Source: Primulina eburnea (taxonomy: Eukaryota > Streptophyta > Magnoliopsida > Lamiales > Gesneriaceae). From it: a DNA stretch of 64,000 nucleotides. How positions within the stretch are numbered: the first letter of the stretch is position 1; each line of letters opens with the position of its first letter. Below the pieces are notes generated by a model, which did no database searches, had not been told where the DNA came from, and worked only from the letters and a program-made list of their open reading frames with translations. This document shows positions 1-11,568 of this stretch, piece by piece. The DNA lies in the NCBI RefSeq assembly GCF_022965805.1, contig NC_133117.1, forward strand, positions 10,068,183 through 10,132,182, in the 5' to 3' direction. The position numbers were made by a program, and so were the translations under genes.

Positions 1-547
1 TTAAAGATGAATAAATCGATTTTATAGTTTTCATTATCTGAAATTAGGCTAACACGTGAAGATGAAATATATATAGACATAAGAATTTTCAAATTCAATT
101 TATTCATAATGGATTTTCTTAATAAAGACCAACTCAAAATAATGAAAATTTGGATTCATAATTATTTTTAATATGATATAAAAATAATGATAGAAAAATA
201 TCTTGATATTTAAATTGAAAAACTACAGAGATAAATGCATGTGAGTCCACTATTATATTGTGGCGATTATAACTTTATTTAATATTCATTTTTCACTCAA
301 GGATCAAAATTTGTTTATTTCTTATTTTGAAGATCGACAAATCTAATATTTTATTAAATGTTTTAGTTAATAATACTTACATGATTATATTGCGTATTTC
401 CTCAATTTGAAAAGAATTAATTGTTATTCAATCTACAACAATATCTGAAAATTGAAGAATGCTTCTAAATTTAAAAATCGACAACATATAGGGGACCAAT
501 TCAAAATTAAAAGTCGATGCAACTTGTTTCTTCTAGTTTTACAATAG
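1..547. other. AT-rich intergenic DNA
   Basis: No gene, long ORF or recognisable repeat is visible. The sequence is strongly AT-rich with many short homopolymer runs. Confidence 0.6.
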
Positions 548-901
548 AATAATGTAGAACCGAGCGCTTGCCATTTTATCAAAAGTTGTAGCTAATGGTA
601 ATGACGCAAGCCAAATATTTTAAATCATATAGCAGCTCAAGTGTCACGTTTCAATTATTTTACCTAAATGGACAATTATTGTACTCAACAATCTCTCTTC
701 TAATAATTGCATTCATTGCAATTAATGAGAATCAAACTCATGATTTTGGTTCTGATACCTAGGACCGAACGTTTAAAATTTTACCAAAATGTATGAATAG
801 TTGTAATAGTGCAACTCAAATATTTTAAACAGTACAACAGCTCAAATACAACATTTAAATTGTTCTACCTAGAAAAAAGAATTATTGTACCTAACAAATA
901 A
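548..901 (-). mobile_element. TRIM-like miniature LTR element with 5-bp TSD
   Basis: Two diverged direct repeats of about 138 bp (553-690 and 758-896) flank about 67 bp. The left copy starts TGTAGAACC and ends CAACA; the right starts CCTAGGACC and ends CTAACA. AATAA flanks the whole unit at 548-552 and 897-901. Beside the right repeat, 749-759 reads GTTCTGATACC, close to the complement of the initiator-tRNA-Met primer site. Beside the left repeat, 691-700 (ATCTCTCTTC) is a polypurine tract on the minus strand. The order implies a minus-strand element with no coding capacity. This matches terminal-repeat retrotransposons in miniature. The two terminal repeats are well diverged, so it is old. 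Confidence 0.7.
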
Positions 902-1498
902 GTTTATGCAAATGACCCTTTACTTTATCATACAAATTTTTAAGACATTTGAGTATTGTATATACTTGATATTCTACATAATTAGTAGAGATAAAAAAAT
1001 CGTTTTCATCTATTTGATAATTTATATTTTAGAGATAAAATAAAAATCAGGGCAAAAATAGATAGCATGTTGACAAAATCTAAAAACTCAAATTGAAAGT
1101 TGAATTAATATTTTCTTTATTAAAAAAAATAATTAATACATTTTTATTTTAAACGTTTGACATAAAATCAATACACTAAAACATAAAAGCCGACACACTT
1201 TAAATTTTCAATGTATTCCATATGTCAATTAATATTGAGACAATATTTTCTCTAAGACTCAATCATTTACCAAAATTTTACAAAAGACTAATTATTCATT
1301 TTACAATATATCCTTACAAATCATTAAATTTTACTATTTAATTTCAATAGATTTAACATGTTTTTCCGACAAAAAATATTGAGAGAATCGTTTATATCAT
1401 TCAATGAAAAAGTCAAAGCACACCGGTTTCTGATTCTAAACAATGATCACATTATTATTACATTATAATGATAAATAAATTATTATTTTTCGTCTATC
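902..1498. other. AT-rich intergenic DNA
   Basis: No ORF, RNA gene or clear repeat is seen between the TRIM-like unit and the target-site duplication of element 1. Confidence 0.6.
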
Positions 1499-1503
1499 AT
1501 CAT

Positions 1504-2646
1504 TGTTAAGAAATGAAATTTCAGGAATTTTGGTGTATGACAAATTAGAAATCAACCGCGGCTAGAAATTCTCAACCGCTGATTTTCAACCGCTTATTCT
1601 TTAGATCTCAGCCGATTCATTTAAGAGACTTACTTATTGCTAAACAACATTCTCTGACCGGTTGTATGCATTCAAAACCTCGAAGTCAACAATCTCACAT
1701 CAATTCCAAGGAAGATGTGCATTTATCTCTCCTTCCCAGAAAGGAAGTTCAGAAACAGTCTTCATGATCTGAAGATATATGCACAGTCGCCTAAAGAAGT
1801 AAACCTCAAGTAAAGAGCCTCAAATTTATGATAAGCAAAAGGAAGATTAAATGCGGACATTTATTGCTCATAAATATGAAAGCGACTTATCTGTTTCATG
1901 AGCTCAGGTTTACGTTAACAGTACTTTCTGACCGTTAGATCTTTTAGCTATATCATCTGGGAGGAATGCAAGTTATCAACAAGCAAGCTACACAACTCTA
2001 ACATCGATGAAAAAGTTTCTCAGCTTGTCTTCATAGAGATCTTTGAGCGCTTTCACAGTCTACATTTTCCATTATCGCTCTTTTGCACGCAGCTCCACAG
2101 ACACATATTTGATCATTTAAGGATCTTTTCGTGCTACCAACACAATCTACTGTTCTATCAATAACCTGCGGTTATTTGATTAAAGTTTGGAAGTCTGGTG
2201 AACTGAGGGTTCTTAAAAATCCAGAAGTGTAAAGTGATCACTAGGAGTTCCAAAACAGGCAATGGAATAAGTCCTGATTGGATTGGGCTGTTACAAACGA
2301 TTTGTAAAGTCAAAGTCTTTTAGTGGAATCCTTCCTACCAAAGGAAGAAGGGGCGACGTAGGAGTATTCAATCTCCGAAAATCCATAAAAATACTGTGTC
2401 TCTTATCTTGTGCAAACTGCTATCTGTTATTCATATCCTTGTTATTTAGACTGTCAAATCTTTAAGAAATATTTGTCAAAAGGAAGTGAACCGTCTTCCG
2501 CACACTTTAGTGGTTCACCTCTTTCGACCTTTTGATAAAGGAGTTTTTCGAACCGCCTAAAAACGGTTCAAAATACATTTTAAAGAAGAAAATGTGAAAG
2601 AGTTCATTCACCCTCCCCCTCTCTTAACTCTTTCTCGATCCTAACA
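1504..2646 (+). repeat. Element 1 5' LTR (1143 bp)
   Basis: Starts TGTTAAG and ends CCTAACA, and repeats at 11744-12893. Near the start it has CAACCG at 1553, 1573 and 1587 and CGGTTG at 1659, matching the plant MYB core CNGTTR. Near the end it has inverted repeats: GTGAACC with GGTTCAC, then GAACCG with CGGTTC. A 60-codon ORF at 2283-2465 is probably chance. Confidence 0.95.
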
Positions 2647-2648
2647 AT

Positions 2649-2660
2649 TGGTATCAGAGC
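2649..2660 (+). other. Element 1 primer-binding site (tRNA-iMet)
   Basis: TGGTATCAGAGC lies two bases after the 5' LTR. It is complementary to the 3' end of plant initiator tRNA-Met, the usual copia primer. Confidence 0.95.
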
Positions 2661-2695
2661 AGGATCTTCTCAAACATTGATATCTCTTGAATCAT

Positions 2696-4666
2696 ATGGC
2701 ATCTTTCAATAAAATCCCTATGTTCTCAAAAGAAGACTATGATGATTGGAAAATTCGCATGCAGGCACATCTAGCAGCACAGGATGACGATATGTGGTTT
2801 GTAATTACTGATGGACCAATGAAGATAATGAAAGCAAACACAGCTGTTGGCGTAACTGAAGGTGCTCCTCAAATGATAGAGAAGCACAGATCTGAATGGA
2901 CCGCTGAAGATAAAAAGAAAGCAAACTTAGACAACGTTGCAAAAGATATTCTCTATAAGACTTTGGATAAGAATATGTTCGCCAAAATCAAGACCTGCAC
3001 CACTGCAAAAGAAATATGGGAAAAACTCACTCAATTGTGCGAAGGAAATGATCAGACCAAAGAAAACAAACTGACAGTGGCTATTCAAAAATTCGACAAT
3101 GCAAAGATGAAGCCAGGAGAAACTCTTGCAGAATTTGATGAGCAATTCAGCAGCATTATCATCGAACTCACCTCACTTGGAAAAGAGTACTCCAACAGAG
3201 AAATTGCTTTAAAGGTCATGAGAGCTCTTCCCAGAGAATGGGATGTGAAAACTATAGCCATGCGAGAATCCAAAGATCTAAACAAACTGGAACTCCATGA
3301 TCTATTTGCTGATCTTAAAGCATATGAATTTGAGCTCGGGATACGAACCGAAGAAGAGCCGTCCACAACCCAACAAACAAAGGCCTTGGCAGTAGCTACA
3401 GTGACTCTTCCGGTCGAAGAGTCCACAAGTAAGAAATCGGCTGAGCAACTAAGCAATGAAGCCATGTCTCTGTTTGTTAAAAAATTTGGTAAATTTATGA
3501 ACAAAAATCAATCTCAAATGAATAAACCTTATTTTAAAAAGGACCATACTGAGGATGGTCAAGGTTGTTTTAACTGTGGAAAGAAGGGACATTTTATTGC
3601 AGAATGCAATAAGCCAAAGAAGGATGAAAAGAAACAGGAGAATAGAAGACGATTCAAAAACGACAAGAAATTCATCAAGAAAAAGAATCAGAAAGTGTTA
3701 GTTGCAGAAGAAGACAAAGGCAAATGGGCTGAAACAGAATCAGAAAAGTCTTCTTCTGAAGAATCTTCGAGTGAAAGTGAAGACGAAAGAGTCGAATGTC
3801 TTATGGCCAAGGAAGATCAAGAAGCCATTGATGAAATGGTATTTGATTTTAATTCTGAAGAATTTACACGAGAAGATCTTGTTACAGCACTTCACGACAT
3901 GGTAAATGAGTTCAAAGGACTATATATGAAATTCAATGAAGCTGATGCAGAAAAGAAAGACTTGAAAAACAAATTAACTCTCTCCAGCTGTTCGCAGCAC
4001 AAAGAGGTTGAAAGTTTGAAAGTCAAGCTAAGTCTGATAGCAGCTGAGAATGATGATTTACGAAGAGTGTTCCATGCTACATTAAAAGAAAACAAACGGT
4101 TATTAAGTACCATCAACATGTGGAACAAGTCCTCTGCTTCTCTTGATAAGATACATGAAATGCAGAAACCAGCCGGAGATAGAACTGGGCTAGGTTACAG
4201 CATAAATGATTGCAATACCTCAGAAGCTTCAACTCAACCGTTGCCAGAAAAAGACAGTTTAAGATCAATTAAATTTGTCAGATCTAGCTCGGTATATGAA
4301 CATGATGAGCCTAAAGTTCAAGGCATTCAAAATATAAATCTTGAGAATAATGGGAGGCGATGTGGTTTGGGTTATGTTCAGAGTGATAAATCCAAACAAT
4401 ATTGGCGCAAACCCAGGCCAAATCCAACCGGATACGAAGGGTCAACCAAATATCACTCAAGAATCAGACCTAACAATTACTACAATTGCCGACCAGTTCA
4501 AAAGAGGTATAGATTGAATGATGATAATCAAAGGCCCAAACAACATATACTGCATTCACCAAAATATGCTTTCGATCATGATTACCCTGGAACACATCAC
4601 AAAAAATCCGCAGGGATAATTCAAGCGTGGGTTCCTAAGGGTCTAATTAACCCTGGACCCAAATAA
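2696..4666 (+). CDS. gag: Element 1 Gag (nucleocapsid polyprotein)
   Basis: Structural protein that assembles the cytoplasmic virus-like particle and binds genomic RNA. The ATG at 2696 gives 656 residues starting MASFNKIPMFSKEDYDDW, the usual start of this copia gag family; an upstream in-frame TTG is not a credible start. The N-terminal half is the UBN2/retrotran_gag_2 region. A CCHC zinc knuckle (CFNCGKKGHFIAEC) lies near residue 290, followed by a Lys-rich stretch. Then come a Ser/Glu acidic stretch and a heptad-like helical region. It ends at TAA (4664-4666). pol continues in the same frame, so the Gag-Pol fusion would need stop readthrough. A homologous but broken copy lies at 60713-62734 on the minus strand. 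Confidence 0.93.
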   Translation: MASFNKIPMFSKEDYDDWKIRMQAHLAAQDDDMWFVITDGPMKIMKANTAVGVTEGAPQMIEKHRSEWTAEDKKKANLDNVAKDILYKTLDKNMFAKIKTCTTAKEIWEKLTQLCEGNDQTKENKLTVAIQKFDNAKMKPGETLAEFDEQFSSIIIELTSLGKEYSNREIALKVMRALPREWDVKTIAMRESKDLNKLELHDLFADLKAYEFELGIRTEEEPSTTQQTKALAVATVTLPVEESTSKKSAEQLSNEAMSLFVKKFGKFMNKNQSQMNKPYFKKDHTEDGQGCFNCGKKGHFIAECNKPKKDEKKQENRRRFKNDKKFIKKKNQKVLVAEEDKGKWAETESEKSSSEESSSESEDERVECLMAKEDQEAIDEMVFDFNSEEFTREDLVTALHDMVNEFKGLYMKFNEADAEKKDLKNKLTLSSCSQHKEVESLKVKLSLIAAENDDLRRVFHATLKENKRLLSTINMWNKSSASLDKIHEMQKPAGDRTGLGYSINDCNTSEASTQPLPEKDSLRSIKFVRSSSVYEHDEPKVQGIQNINLENNGRRCGLGYVQSDKSKQYWRKPRPNPTGYEGSTKYHSRIRPNNYYNCRPVQKRYRLNDDNQRPKQHILHSPKYAFDHDYPGTHHKKSAGIIQAWVPKGLINPGPK

Positions 4667-7600
4667 GAAGGGGTACCAATCTTTCATTTTCAGGAACTAA
4701 AGAAGAAAAACATAGAAAAGTCATCATGGTTCTTAGACAGTGGATGCTCAAGACATATGACAGGAAATAAAGATCTCCTGTCAGAAGTTGTAGATCTCAA
4801 AGGACCAACAATCACCTTCGGTGACAACTCTAAAGGTAAAGCTATGGGTAAGGGTAAGATTACTCATGGCAAAATCATTATCAAAGATGTTCTTCTAGTA
4901 GAAAACTTATGTTACAATCTGATCAGTATAAGTCAACTTTGTGACAATGGGTACACGGTTGAATTTCATAAAGAAAAATGTATGGTTAAAACTAATGCAG
5001 GTTCTATTGTGTTGACCGGTTATCGAAGTCAAAATACCTATAGAGTAGAATGGAATGATCAAAATTTAAATGCGTCTACCTGTTTCGTTGCTTTAAATGG
5101 AAATAAAAATTGGCTATGGCATAAAAGACTAAATCATCTAAATTTCAAATCCATTGCTACCATTAGTAAGCTTAAGCTAGTATCTGGACTGCCTAACGTT
5201 AATTTTGCCAAAGATAAAGTATGCAATGCTTGTCAGCTTGGAAAACAGGTTCGATCAACTTTCAAAAGCAAAGGAAGAAACTCTTCAACTAGATGTCTAG
5301 ACCTTCTTCACATGGATCTTTTTGGACCAATCCCGGTGATGAGCTTAGGGGGAAAGAAATACACTCTGGTCGTTATTGATGACTATTCTAGATTTACATG
5401 GGTACTATTCCTTGGCTCCAAAGATCAAACTGCCGATCATCTAATCAAGCTGCTCAAGAGACTTCACAATGAGAAAAGGGAAAACATCAACAGAATCAGA
5501 AGTGATAGAGAAACTGAATTTCTGAACAAATATCTAGCATCCTACCTTGAAGATCATGGGATTAAACACGAGCTATCAGCTGCAATATCGCCTCAACAAA
5601 ATGGAGTAGCAGAAAGAAGAAACCGCACACTGAAAGAAGCAGCTAGAACCATGCTGGCTGAATCCGGTATCTCGCAAAGATTTTGGGCTGAAGCTATTAA
5701 CACAGCTTGTTTTACTCAGAATCGATCTATGATTAATAAAAATCATGAAAAGACTCCATATGAAATATGGACCGGCAAAGTGCCAGAAGTGGGGTATTTT
5801 CGCATCTTTGGCTGTAATTGTTTTATTCACATAAATGGCAAAATACATCTCACTGCATTTGATGTAAAGGCTGAAAACGGCATCTTTCTGGGATACTCAG
5901 CAGTAAGTAAAGCATACAGAGTATATAATAAAAAATCTCTCACTGTCGAAGAATCCATACATGTTGTATTCTATGAATCATCTATATGTCATGACATTAG
6001 CAATAGCAACATGCATGATCTGATAAATAATTTTGAAGCTGCTAACCTTGAAGCTAGCAATGATGATGATGAAATAGACATACGAAGAACAGGTGAAACA
6101 ATTTCTAAAGAAAACCCAACCGGTCAAGAAAACTGTCAACAAACGAATGATCCAGAGAACAACTATCAACCGCAGAACACACCACTGGCAGAAGAGGCAA
6201 CAGAACAAGAAAATGACATCATTCAACCAACCGAGGAAGATCAATATGGACCATGTCTCCGGGGGAAAAAGGATCACCCACTCGAGCTGGTCATTGGTAA
6301 CCCTACTGCTCCTCTTAGAACTAGAAATCAAATGATAAGTGAATTTTTGCAGGCTGCTTTCGTTTCTCAAATTGAACCCAAGAAAATTGATGATGCTCTT
6401 CTAGATGCAAACTGGATAGAGGCCATGCAAGAAGAACTCAATCAGTTTGAAAGAAACAGAGTATGGCACTTAGTATCTCGACCTAATGATGCTAATATAA
6501 TTGGAAATAGATGGGTTTATAGAAACAAAATGAATGAAAGTGGTTTAATCATAAGAAATAAGGCTCGTCTAGTGGCTCAAGGATATAGACAGGAGGAAGG
6601 AATAGACTTTGATGAATCATTTGCCCCGGTTGCTAGATTAGAAGCCATTAGAATATTTCTAGCGTTTGCAGCATTTAAAAATTTCAAAGTATATCAAATG
6701 GATGTTAAATCTGCCTTTCTGAATGGTATGTTAAATGAGGAAGTCTATGTAGAACAACCACCCGGTTTTGTTAACCACATATTTCCTGATTATGTTTACA
6801 AATTGGATAAAGCTTTATACGGACTAAAACAAGCCCCAAGAGCATGGTATGATACACTAACCAAATTTCTGCTCGATCATGGATTTTCTATTGGTACAAT
6901 CGATAAAACCTTATTTACATTCTCCAAGAATGATCATTTACTTTTTGTTCAGATATATGTAGATGATATTATTTTTGGATCAACTAATACTAAGCTATGT
7001 GAAAGATTTTCAAAGATGATGCAGGAAAAATTTGAAATGAGTATGATGGGCGAATTAAACTATTTTTTAGGATTGCAAGTCAAGCAGTCTGAAAATGGTA
7101 TCTTCATTAATCAAGCCAAATATACTCGAGATATGTTAAAGAAATTCGGCATGGAAAATTGCTCTCCGGCCAACACTCCAATGAGTTCATCAATCAAACT
7201 GGATAAAGACGAAGGGGGAATTTCGGTGGATACAAAAATGTACAGAGGACTAATTGGGTCTCTACTATATCTGATCGCAAGTCGACCGGACATTATGTTT
7301 GCTGTATGCCTATGTGCACGGTTTCAAGCTAATCCCATGCAATATCATTTTATTGCCTCTAAACGCATACTCAAATATTTGAAAGGAACCGCAAATGTGG
7401 GTCTTTGGTATCCCAAAGATTCAAGTTTTAACCTTGTAGGTTACTCAGATGCAGATTATGCAGGATGCAAAATTGATCGAAAAAGCACAAGCGGTTCATG
7501 CCAATTTTTAGGGGAAAAACTTGTTTCATGGGCCAGCAAGAAGCAAACGTCTATCGCTACATCAACTGCTGAAGCAGAATATTTAGCAGCTGGAAGCTGT

Positions 7601-7900
7601 TGTGCTCAAATGTTATGGATTCAGCAACAGTTAAAAGACTATGGAATCCAAGCGGCTGAATCTCCTATATTTTGCGACAACACAAGTGCAATAGCTATAA
7701 CATACAATCCTGTCATGCACTCTCGGACAAAACATATCGATATCCGACACCACTTCATTCGAGAGCATGTGATGAAGAAAGAAATACGGCTTGAATATGT
7801 TCATACCGATCAACAAACAGCTGATATTTTTACAAAACCATTACCCGAGGCTAAGTTCTCCCATTTTCGCAATATGCTTGGTTTGATTGACTTATCATAA
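4667..7900 (+). CDS. pol: Element 1 Pol: protease, integrase, RT, RNase H
   Basis: Copia-order polyprotein of about 1077 codons, open from just after the gag stop. The first ATG at 4757 lies inside the protease motif LDSGCSRHM (Asp codon 4736-4738), so it is unlikely to be the real start. After a GAG-pre-integrase zinc region (HKRLNHLNF, then CNACQLGK) comes the integrase core with Asp in HMDLFGP, Asp in RSDRETEF and Glu in [11 protein letters not shown] carries [11 protein letters not shown] and the catalytic YVDDIIFGS. RNase H has [17 protein letters not shown] and CDNTSAIAI. The end (MLGLIDLS) is natural. No stop or frameshift is visible, so the enzyme set looks functional. The broken element 2 copy is at 58323-60712 and 23652-24490. 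Confidence 0.94.
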   Translation, partial: EGVPIFHFQELKKKNIEKSSWFLDSGCSRHMTGNKDLLSEVVDLKGPTITFGDNSKGKAMGKGKITHGKIIIKDVLLVENLCYNLISISQLCDNGYTVEFHKEKCMVKTNAGSIVLTGYRSQNTYRVEWNDQNLNASTCFVALNGNKNWLWHKRLNHLNFKSIATISKLKLVSGLPNVNFAKDKVCNACQLGKQVRSTFKSKGRNSSTRCLDLLHMDLFGPIPVMSLGGKKYTLVVIDDYSRFTWVLFLGSKDQTADHLIKLLKRLHNEKRENINRIRSDRETEFLNKYLASYLEDHGIKHELSAAISPQQNGVAERRNRTLKEAARTMLAESGISQRFWAEAINTACFTQNRSMINKNHEKTPYEIWTGKVPEVGYFRIFGCNCFIHINGKIHLTAFDVKAENGIFLGYSAVSKAYRVYNKKSLTVEESIHVVFYESSICHDISNSNMHDLINNFEAANLEASNDDDEIDIRRTGETISKENPTGQENCQQTNDPENNYQPQNTPLAEEATEQENDIIQPTEEDQYGPCLRGKKDHPLELVIGNPTAPLRTRNQMISEFLQAAFVSQIEPKKIDDALLDANWIEAMQEELNQFERNRVWHLVSRPNDANIIGNRWVYRNKMNESGLIIRNKARLVAQGYRQEEGIDFDESFAPVARLEAIRIFLAFAAFKNFKVYQMDVKSAFLNGMLNEEVYVEQPPGFVNHIFPDYVYKLDKALYGLKQAPRAWYDTLTKFLLDHGFSIGTIDKTLFTFSKNDHLLFVQIYVDDIIFGSTNTKLCERFSKMMQEKFEMSMMGELNYFLGLQVKQSENGIFINQAKYTRDMLKKFGMENCSPANTPMSSSIKLDKDEGGISVDTKMYRGLIGSLLYLIASRPDIMFAVCLCARFQANPMQYHFIASKRILKYLKGTANVGLWYPKDSSFNLVGYSDADYAGCKIDRKSTSGSCQFLGEKLVSWASKKQTSIATSTAEAEYLAAGSCCAQMLWIQQQLKDYGIQAAESPIFCDNTSAIAITYNPVMHSRTKHIDIRHHFIREHVMKKEIRLEYVHTDQQTADIFTKPLPEAKFSHFRNMLGLIDLS

Positions 7901-8009
7901 TGTGTTTATTTATTGTGAATGTTCAGGTTAAGTTTGCAGAAAACAAAAGAACAAGACAAGCATCTGTAAGTAAAATAAAATAGTATATCATTAAGGAGAG
8001 ATTTGTACA

Positions 8010-8414
8010 TCAACAAAGGCGGAGGCGAACACTCCTAATCTCCTTATCTACGTACAAACTCCAAAGGGATAACCATCCAGTCATCCCTCCTACGGCAATA
8101 CGTGAGAACTCCTCTGAGATGGCTACTTTTCTTAGAGCTCTCTTCTCCTTAAGCAGCATAAGAAGATAAACACCGTCATCAGAAAAGACTCCAGCGTTAT
8201 CAGCGACGCCAAGTCGTCGCCTATATCTTTTTAATGCCGCTTTATCTCTGGAAGAAGGAGCCTCTCCACTCTCAAGGACGGACTGTAATCTTTGAACTTT
8301 TTCCCAAATGGCCAGCGGCTTCTCATGCACTTTATCCATGATGGTCTTCTTTCTTGAAGCCATGGCATCCTTCATGAACTCCTCAGCCAAGTCTGGTCTG
8401 CTATCTCTATCCAT
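8010..8414 (-). CDS. Antisense accessory ORF of element 1 (134 aa, unknown function)
   Basis: I do not recognise a family. The ORF runs opposite to the element, tail to tail with pol (109 bp apart) and divergent from ORF3. A homologous ORF of 137 codons sits at the same place in element 2 (23145-23558). By eye about 40% of residues match, including ASRK in the N-terminal part, VFSDD and YLLMLLK in the middle, and WS and RLC/RLF near the end. The protein is rich in charged helical residues, with no signal peptide or membrane segment. TATAAATA lies about 40 bp upstream of the ATG. Antisense accessory ORFs are known in some plant LTR elements, but I cannot name one matching this. Confidence 0.65.
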   Translation of the reverse strand: MDRDSRPDLAEEFMKDAMASRKKTIMDKVHEKPLAIWEKVQRLQSVLESGEAPSSRDKAALKRYRRRLGVADNAGVFSDDGVYLLMLLKEKRALRKVAISEEFSRIAVGGMTGWLSLWSLYVDKEIRSVRLRLC

Positions 8415-8452
8415 ATTTTTAACTTAAAGTATAGTGTTAACATCTTGGCTGA

Positions 8453-8460
8453 TATTTATA
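8453..8460 (-). promoter_or_regulatory. TATA box of the antisense ORF
   Basis: The minus strand reads CTATAAATAT here, a canonical plant TATA box about 40 bp upstream of the start codon at 8414. The element 2 homologue also has one (23076-23085). Confidence 0.5.
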
Positions 8461-8887
8461 GATGAAAATCAAGCGTCAAGGGTTTAGGTCATCATGACTC
8501 TGGTGGGAAATGTGAAGAGTTTTATCATACGCAACCGACGGTTCACTCTCATTCATGCACGTGTTTAGGGGGAACATGGTTAAGAATGATTATCATTTTC
8601 TGTAACCGGTTCCACCTAATAATATCAATGATCCGGTTCATATTATGTGGATATAATTAATCCACGTCATTTTCGTAAACCACACCCAAAACTTTTTTCG
8701 ACTGCCCCTATATGTTGTGACGGTTATCTCCTTGAAATTTGAAAAACACTCATTTTGCCGCCGTCCAAAAATTTCAAATATTCTTTTAAAATTCTCCACC
8801 AACAGTCCTCCACATGGACCTGTTAGTACGTCCTTGAACCGGACATACATACCCTAAATCACTTCATTGTTCTTCTTGCTCACTATA

Positions 8888-8890
8888 CAG
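8888..8890 (+). promoter_or_regulatory. Possible 3' splice site for ORF3 mRNA
   Basis: A pyrimidine-rich run ends in CTATACAG, leaving 35 nt to the ORF3 ATG. Element 2 has TTTGCAG at the same distance. No donor was identified. Confidence 0.35.
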
Positions 8891-8925
8891 GAACCAGCTT
8901 ACAGAATCCTTTCAAGAATTATCAA

Positions 8926-11568
8926 ATGGCTGCCTTCATCTCACAGAATACAGTGGCTATCAACTTTTCATCTATTTTCTCTATGCCCAACAAACCAATG
9001 AAGACCATGTTCCGTACACTTGACGAATCTGGGCTTCGAACTTTTCTGGGCTGTCGGCACTCATACTCTGAAATATTACTGAAAGAGTTCTTTGAAACTG
9101 CTCACATGAAAAATGGAGAAATTCTCTGTTCTGTTCAGGACAAACACTTTACTTTCACCCAGAAGGTGTTTGCTGAATTGTTTAAGTTACCTACGGAAGG
9201 TGTCACTGACTTCTCTACACTACCAGATGGTAATATTGATATCTGGCGTCAAACCTTCTCACTCACTGCCTCTCCTATCTCTCATCCAACTTGACAAAAG
9301 CGAGATCTAAAGATTGAATATCGACTGTTGGCTGATATTGTGGCTAAAGGAATTCTTGCTAAAGCTGGTGCTTATGACAAAATTACTCTGGAAAAATTTC
9401 TTGTTATGGCAACCATCTCCTCTAAACTAGGAATCAACTGGTCTGATATCCTTTTCAACATTCTGCTGGCCATGGTAAAGAAAGACAACCAATCTCAAGG
9501 ATTCGCAGTCCCAATTTGCCACATGCTAATTTCTGCCGGTGCTCAACCAGTTGAGATGATTGAAGTTGGTAAAACCAAGCTGTTCTCATGGGTATCGGTT
9601 GACAAATTCATTTCGAAAAACAAACCGACGGATGAAGAATTCGTCCAAGTTAAAACAGAAACTGGGGTCGAATTTGTGAAACAAAAGAAAGCGATTGCCT
9701 CCACTCCCAAGGAAACAAAAAGAAAGCTGGTTTTGAAATCCAGTTCTGATGAAGACACTAAAGATGACATTCCGGTTTCACAAGTGTTCAAAAAGAAACG
9801 AACCGCTCCTGCCAAACCAACGAAGATTAAGCTGATCAAGCATATCTCTGCACCACTTATTCCTGCCCCTATCCCATCAGTCTCGGTTTCAAAGTTAAAG
9901 GGTATTCAGATTACAGAAAAGGATATCCAATCATCTTATTCAGGAGTTCCGATTATTCTTTCATCAGACAAAGGCAAACAGGTTCTGAGTACCAATCCTC
10001 CACAAAACCATGCAGTTCATACGGCTATCGTTCTGACAAGTCAGCGTGTTTATGAAGCTGTTGAGTCCAAAATCAAGAAGTTTGATAAATGGGTAAAATA
10101 TCGCACTGCTGTCTCTTTTGATTCACTCATCGAAACAGGGAAAATAAAGACTGCTGCGAAGCTTGAACGGTCCATTTTGGAATGGGCAGAAACAACAGAC
10201 ATTCCAACCGCTCTTCAAAGACGTGATTTCATAGAAATTCAAATGAAAGAAAGCACTCTTCGAATCATCATACAGTTAAAACGGAGAAATTTTGATCCAT
10301 CTAGTCCTACAGCTCAAGATGACTCTGCAGTCATATCTCAACTTGAAATGGATGCTCTGTCTCTTGCTACATCAGTCGCTTTCATGCGAAATACGCTCAA
10401 TCTTCCAGCTAGTGCAAATCAGAATAAGTTTGACTCTTTAATGGATATTCATGATGACTTCAGCACATAACCAGTTCCACCAATTGCCTCTCAGAAGGCC
10501 TCTTCGTCACAACCTTGCACTAGTTCCAAACTCACTTCACCGGGTATTTCGACAACAGCTCAGCTGGAGCTAAATCTTATTCAGGACACTCAACGGTCAG
10601 AACAACAGCTAGCCTCTCCCACTTGTCGAGATGTTTTATCTGATCCACATGATAAATCTGCAGCACCTAAGGCTATTGTTGAACCAAATCAACCAACTCA
10701 TGAAGACACGGTTCCTACACCATCTGAAACAGTTCTGAAAGAAGACTCTTCCTTTCCCGAACAACAATGCGGTCCAGATATTTCAATTGTCCCAGTTGTT
10801 TCGTCACCACATTCTGATACTGGCATCATTGCCTCTCAGCCCTCTGTTGAGTCAGTCAAAGCTTCATCTCTTTCAGTCGATGAAGCAGAACAATTTCTAT
10901 CTGACTTTGATGCTGCTCAACCATATCAGGACTCTATTATATCTTCACCAGATCCTCTTCAGGTTGTTGCTCCAATGGAACTTCAAAAGCAGCCCTCAGC
11001 TTCTTCGACAGAAATTCCGAAAGCAGAGATAAACATCTCCTCAAAACCTTCCTCTGCCAATGATCAAATTAACAAACCAGAGGAATCCAAGCTCATTAGG
11101 TCAGCATCTTTTGTATCAACCGACGAAATTGATAAATTTATTGAGAGTATCGCGGATGACCCCCCTGAACTTGACCCCTCGCCTTCATCTGCCAAAGCAA
11201 CCTCATCTAAATTAATTGCTTTCAAGGGCAAACTTCTTGCTGATCCCAAAGCACCTGAAGACGAAGAACTTTTCGCCACTGAAGAAGAAGAAGTTGTCAA
11301 AGCAAACTTCCATCAGGATCTGCTAACCCGACTTCTCAATATGGATCAGTCTATCCTCGCTCTAAACCGCAAACATTTTGATCTAAAAGAGGATCTACAG
11401 ACTATCAAGAGCGGTATATCTAAGGATTTTGCTGCCATCATTTCAAAGGTTTCCAACAATCAGTCGACTAATGTCAATATGTGCCTTGGTCTTTCATCTC
11501 AAATCACTCGTATTAAACAACGAATGGATGCCCAAGAAGCTCAACTTACAGAAATTATGGACTTTTAG
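8926..11568 (+). pseudogene. Element 1 third ORF (envelope-position protein), two in-frame stops
   Basis: One reading frame of 881 codons runs from ATG 8926 to TAG 11568, broken by TGA at 9292-9294 and TAA at 10468-10470. The element 2 copy has Cys at the first stop (HPTCQKRD), so that stop is a point mutation. Residues about 1-210 form a conserved globular region. A Lys-rich segment, a long Ser/Pro/Gln-rich low-complexity region and a C-terminal coiled-coil-like segment (about 800-880) follow. The position after pol and the coiled coil fit the env-like ORF of Sireviruses, but I see no clear signal peptide or membrane segment. Expression could use splicing at the CAG 35 nt upstream, or a separate promoter. 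Function is unknown. Confidence 0.7.

Larger units (their letters stand above)
8415..8925. promoter_or_regulatory. Divergent intergenic region between antisense ORF and ORF3
   Basis: The 511 bp separate two head-to-head ORFs. The minus strand has TATAAATA (8453-8460) upstream of the antisense ATG. The plus strand ends in a pyrimidine-rich run and CAG (8888-8890), 35 nt before the ORF3 ATG. Element 2 keeps recognisable pieces of the same region at 22566-23144, including a CCACGTGG/CCACATGG-like stretch by the CAGTCCTCC motif. Confidence 0.5.

Noticed and set aside
2283..2465. 60-codon ORF present in both LTRs of element 1 (also 12524-12706)
   Set aside because: Identical only because the LTRs are recent copies; no homologue in the element 2 LTRs.
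2649..2660. Apparent tRNA sequence
   Set aside because: Only the 12-nt primer complement is present, not a tRNA gene.
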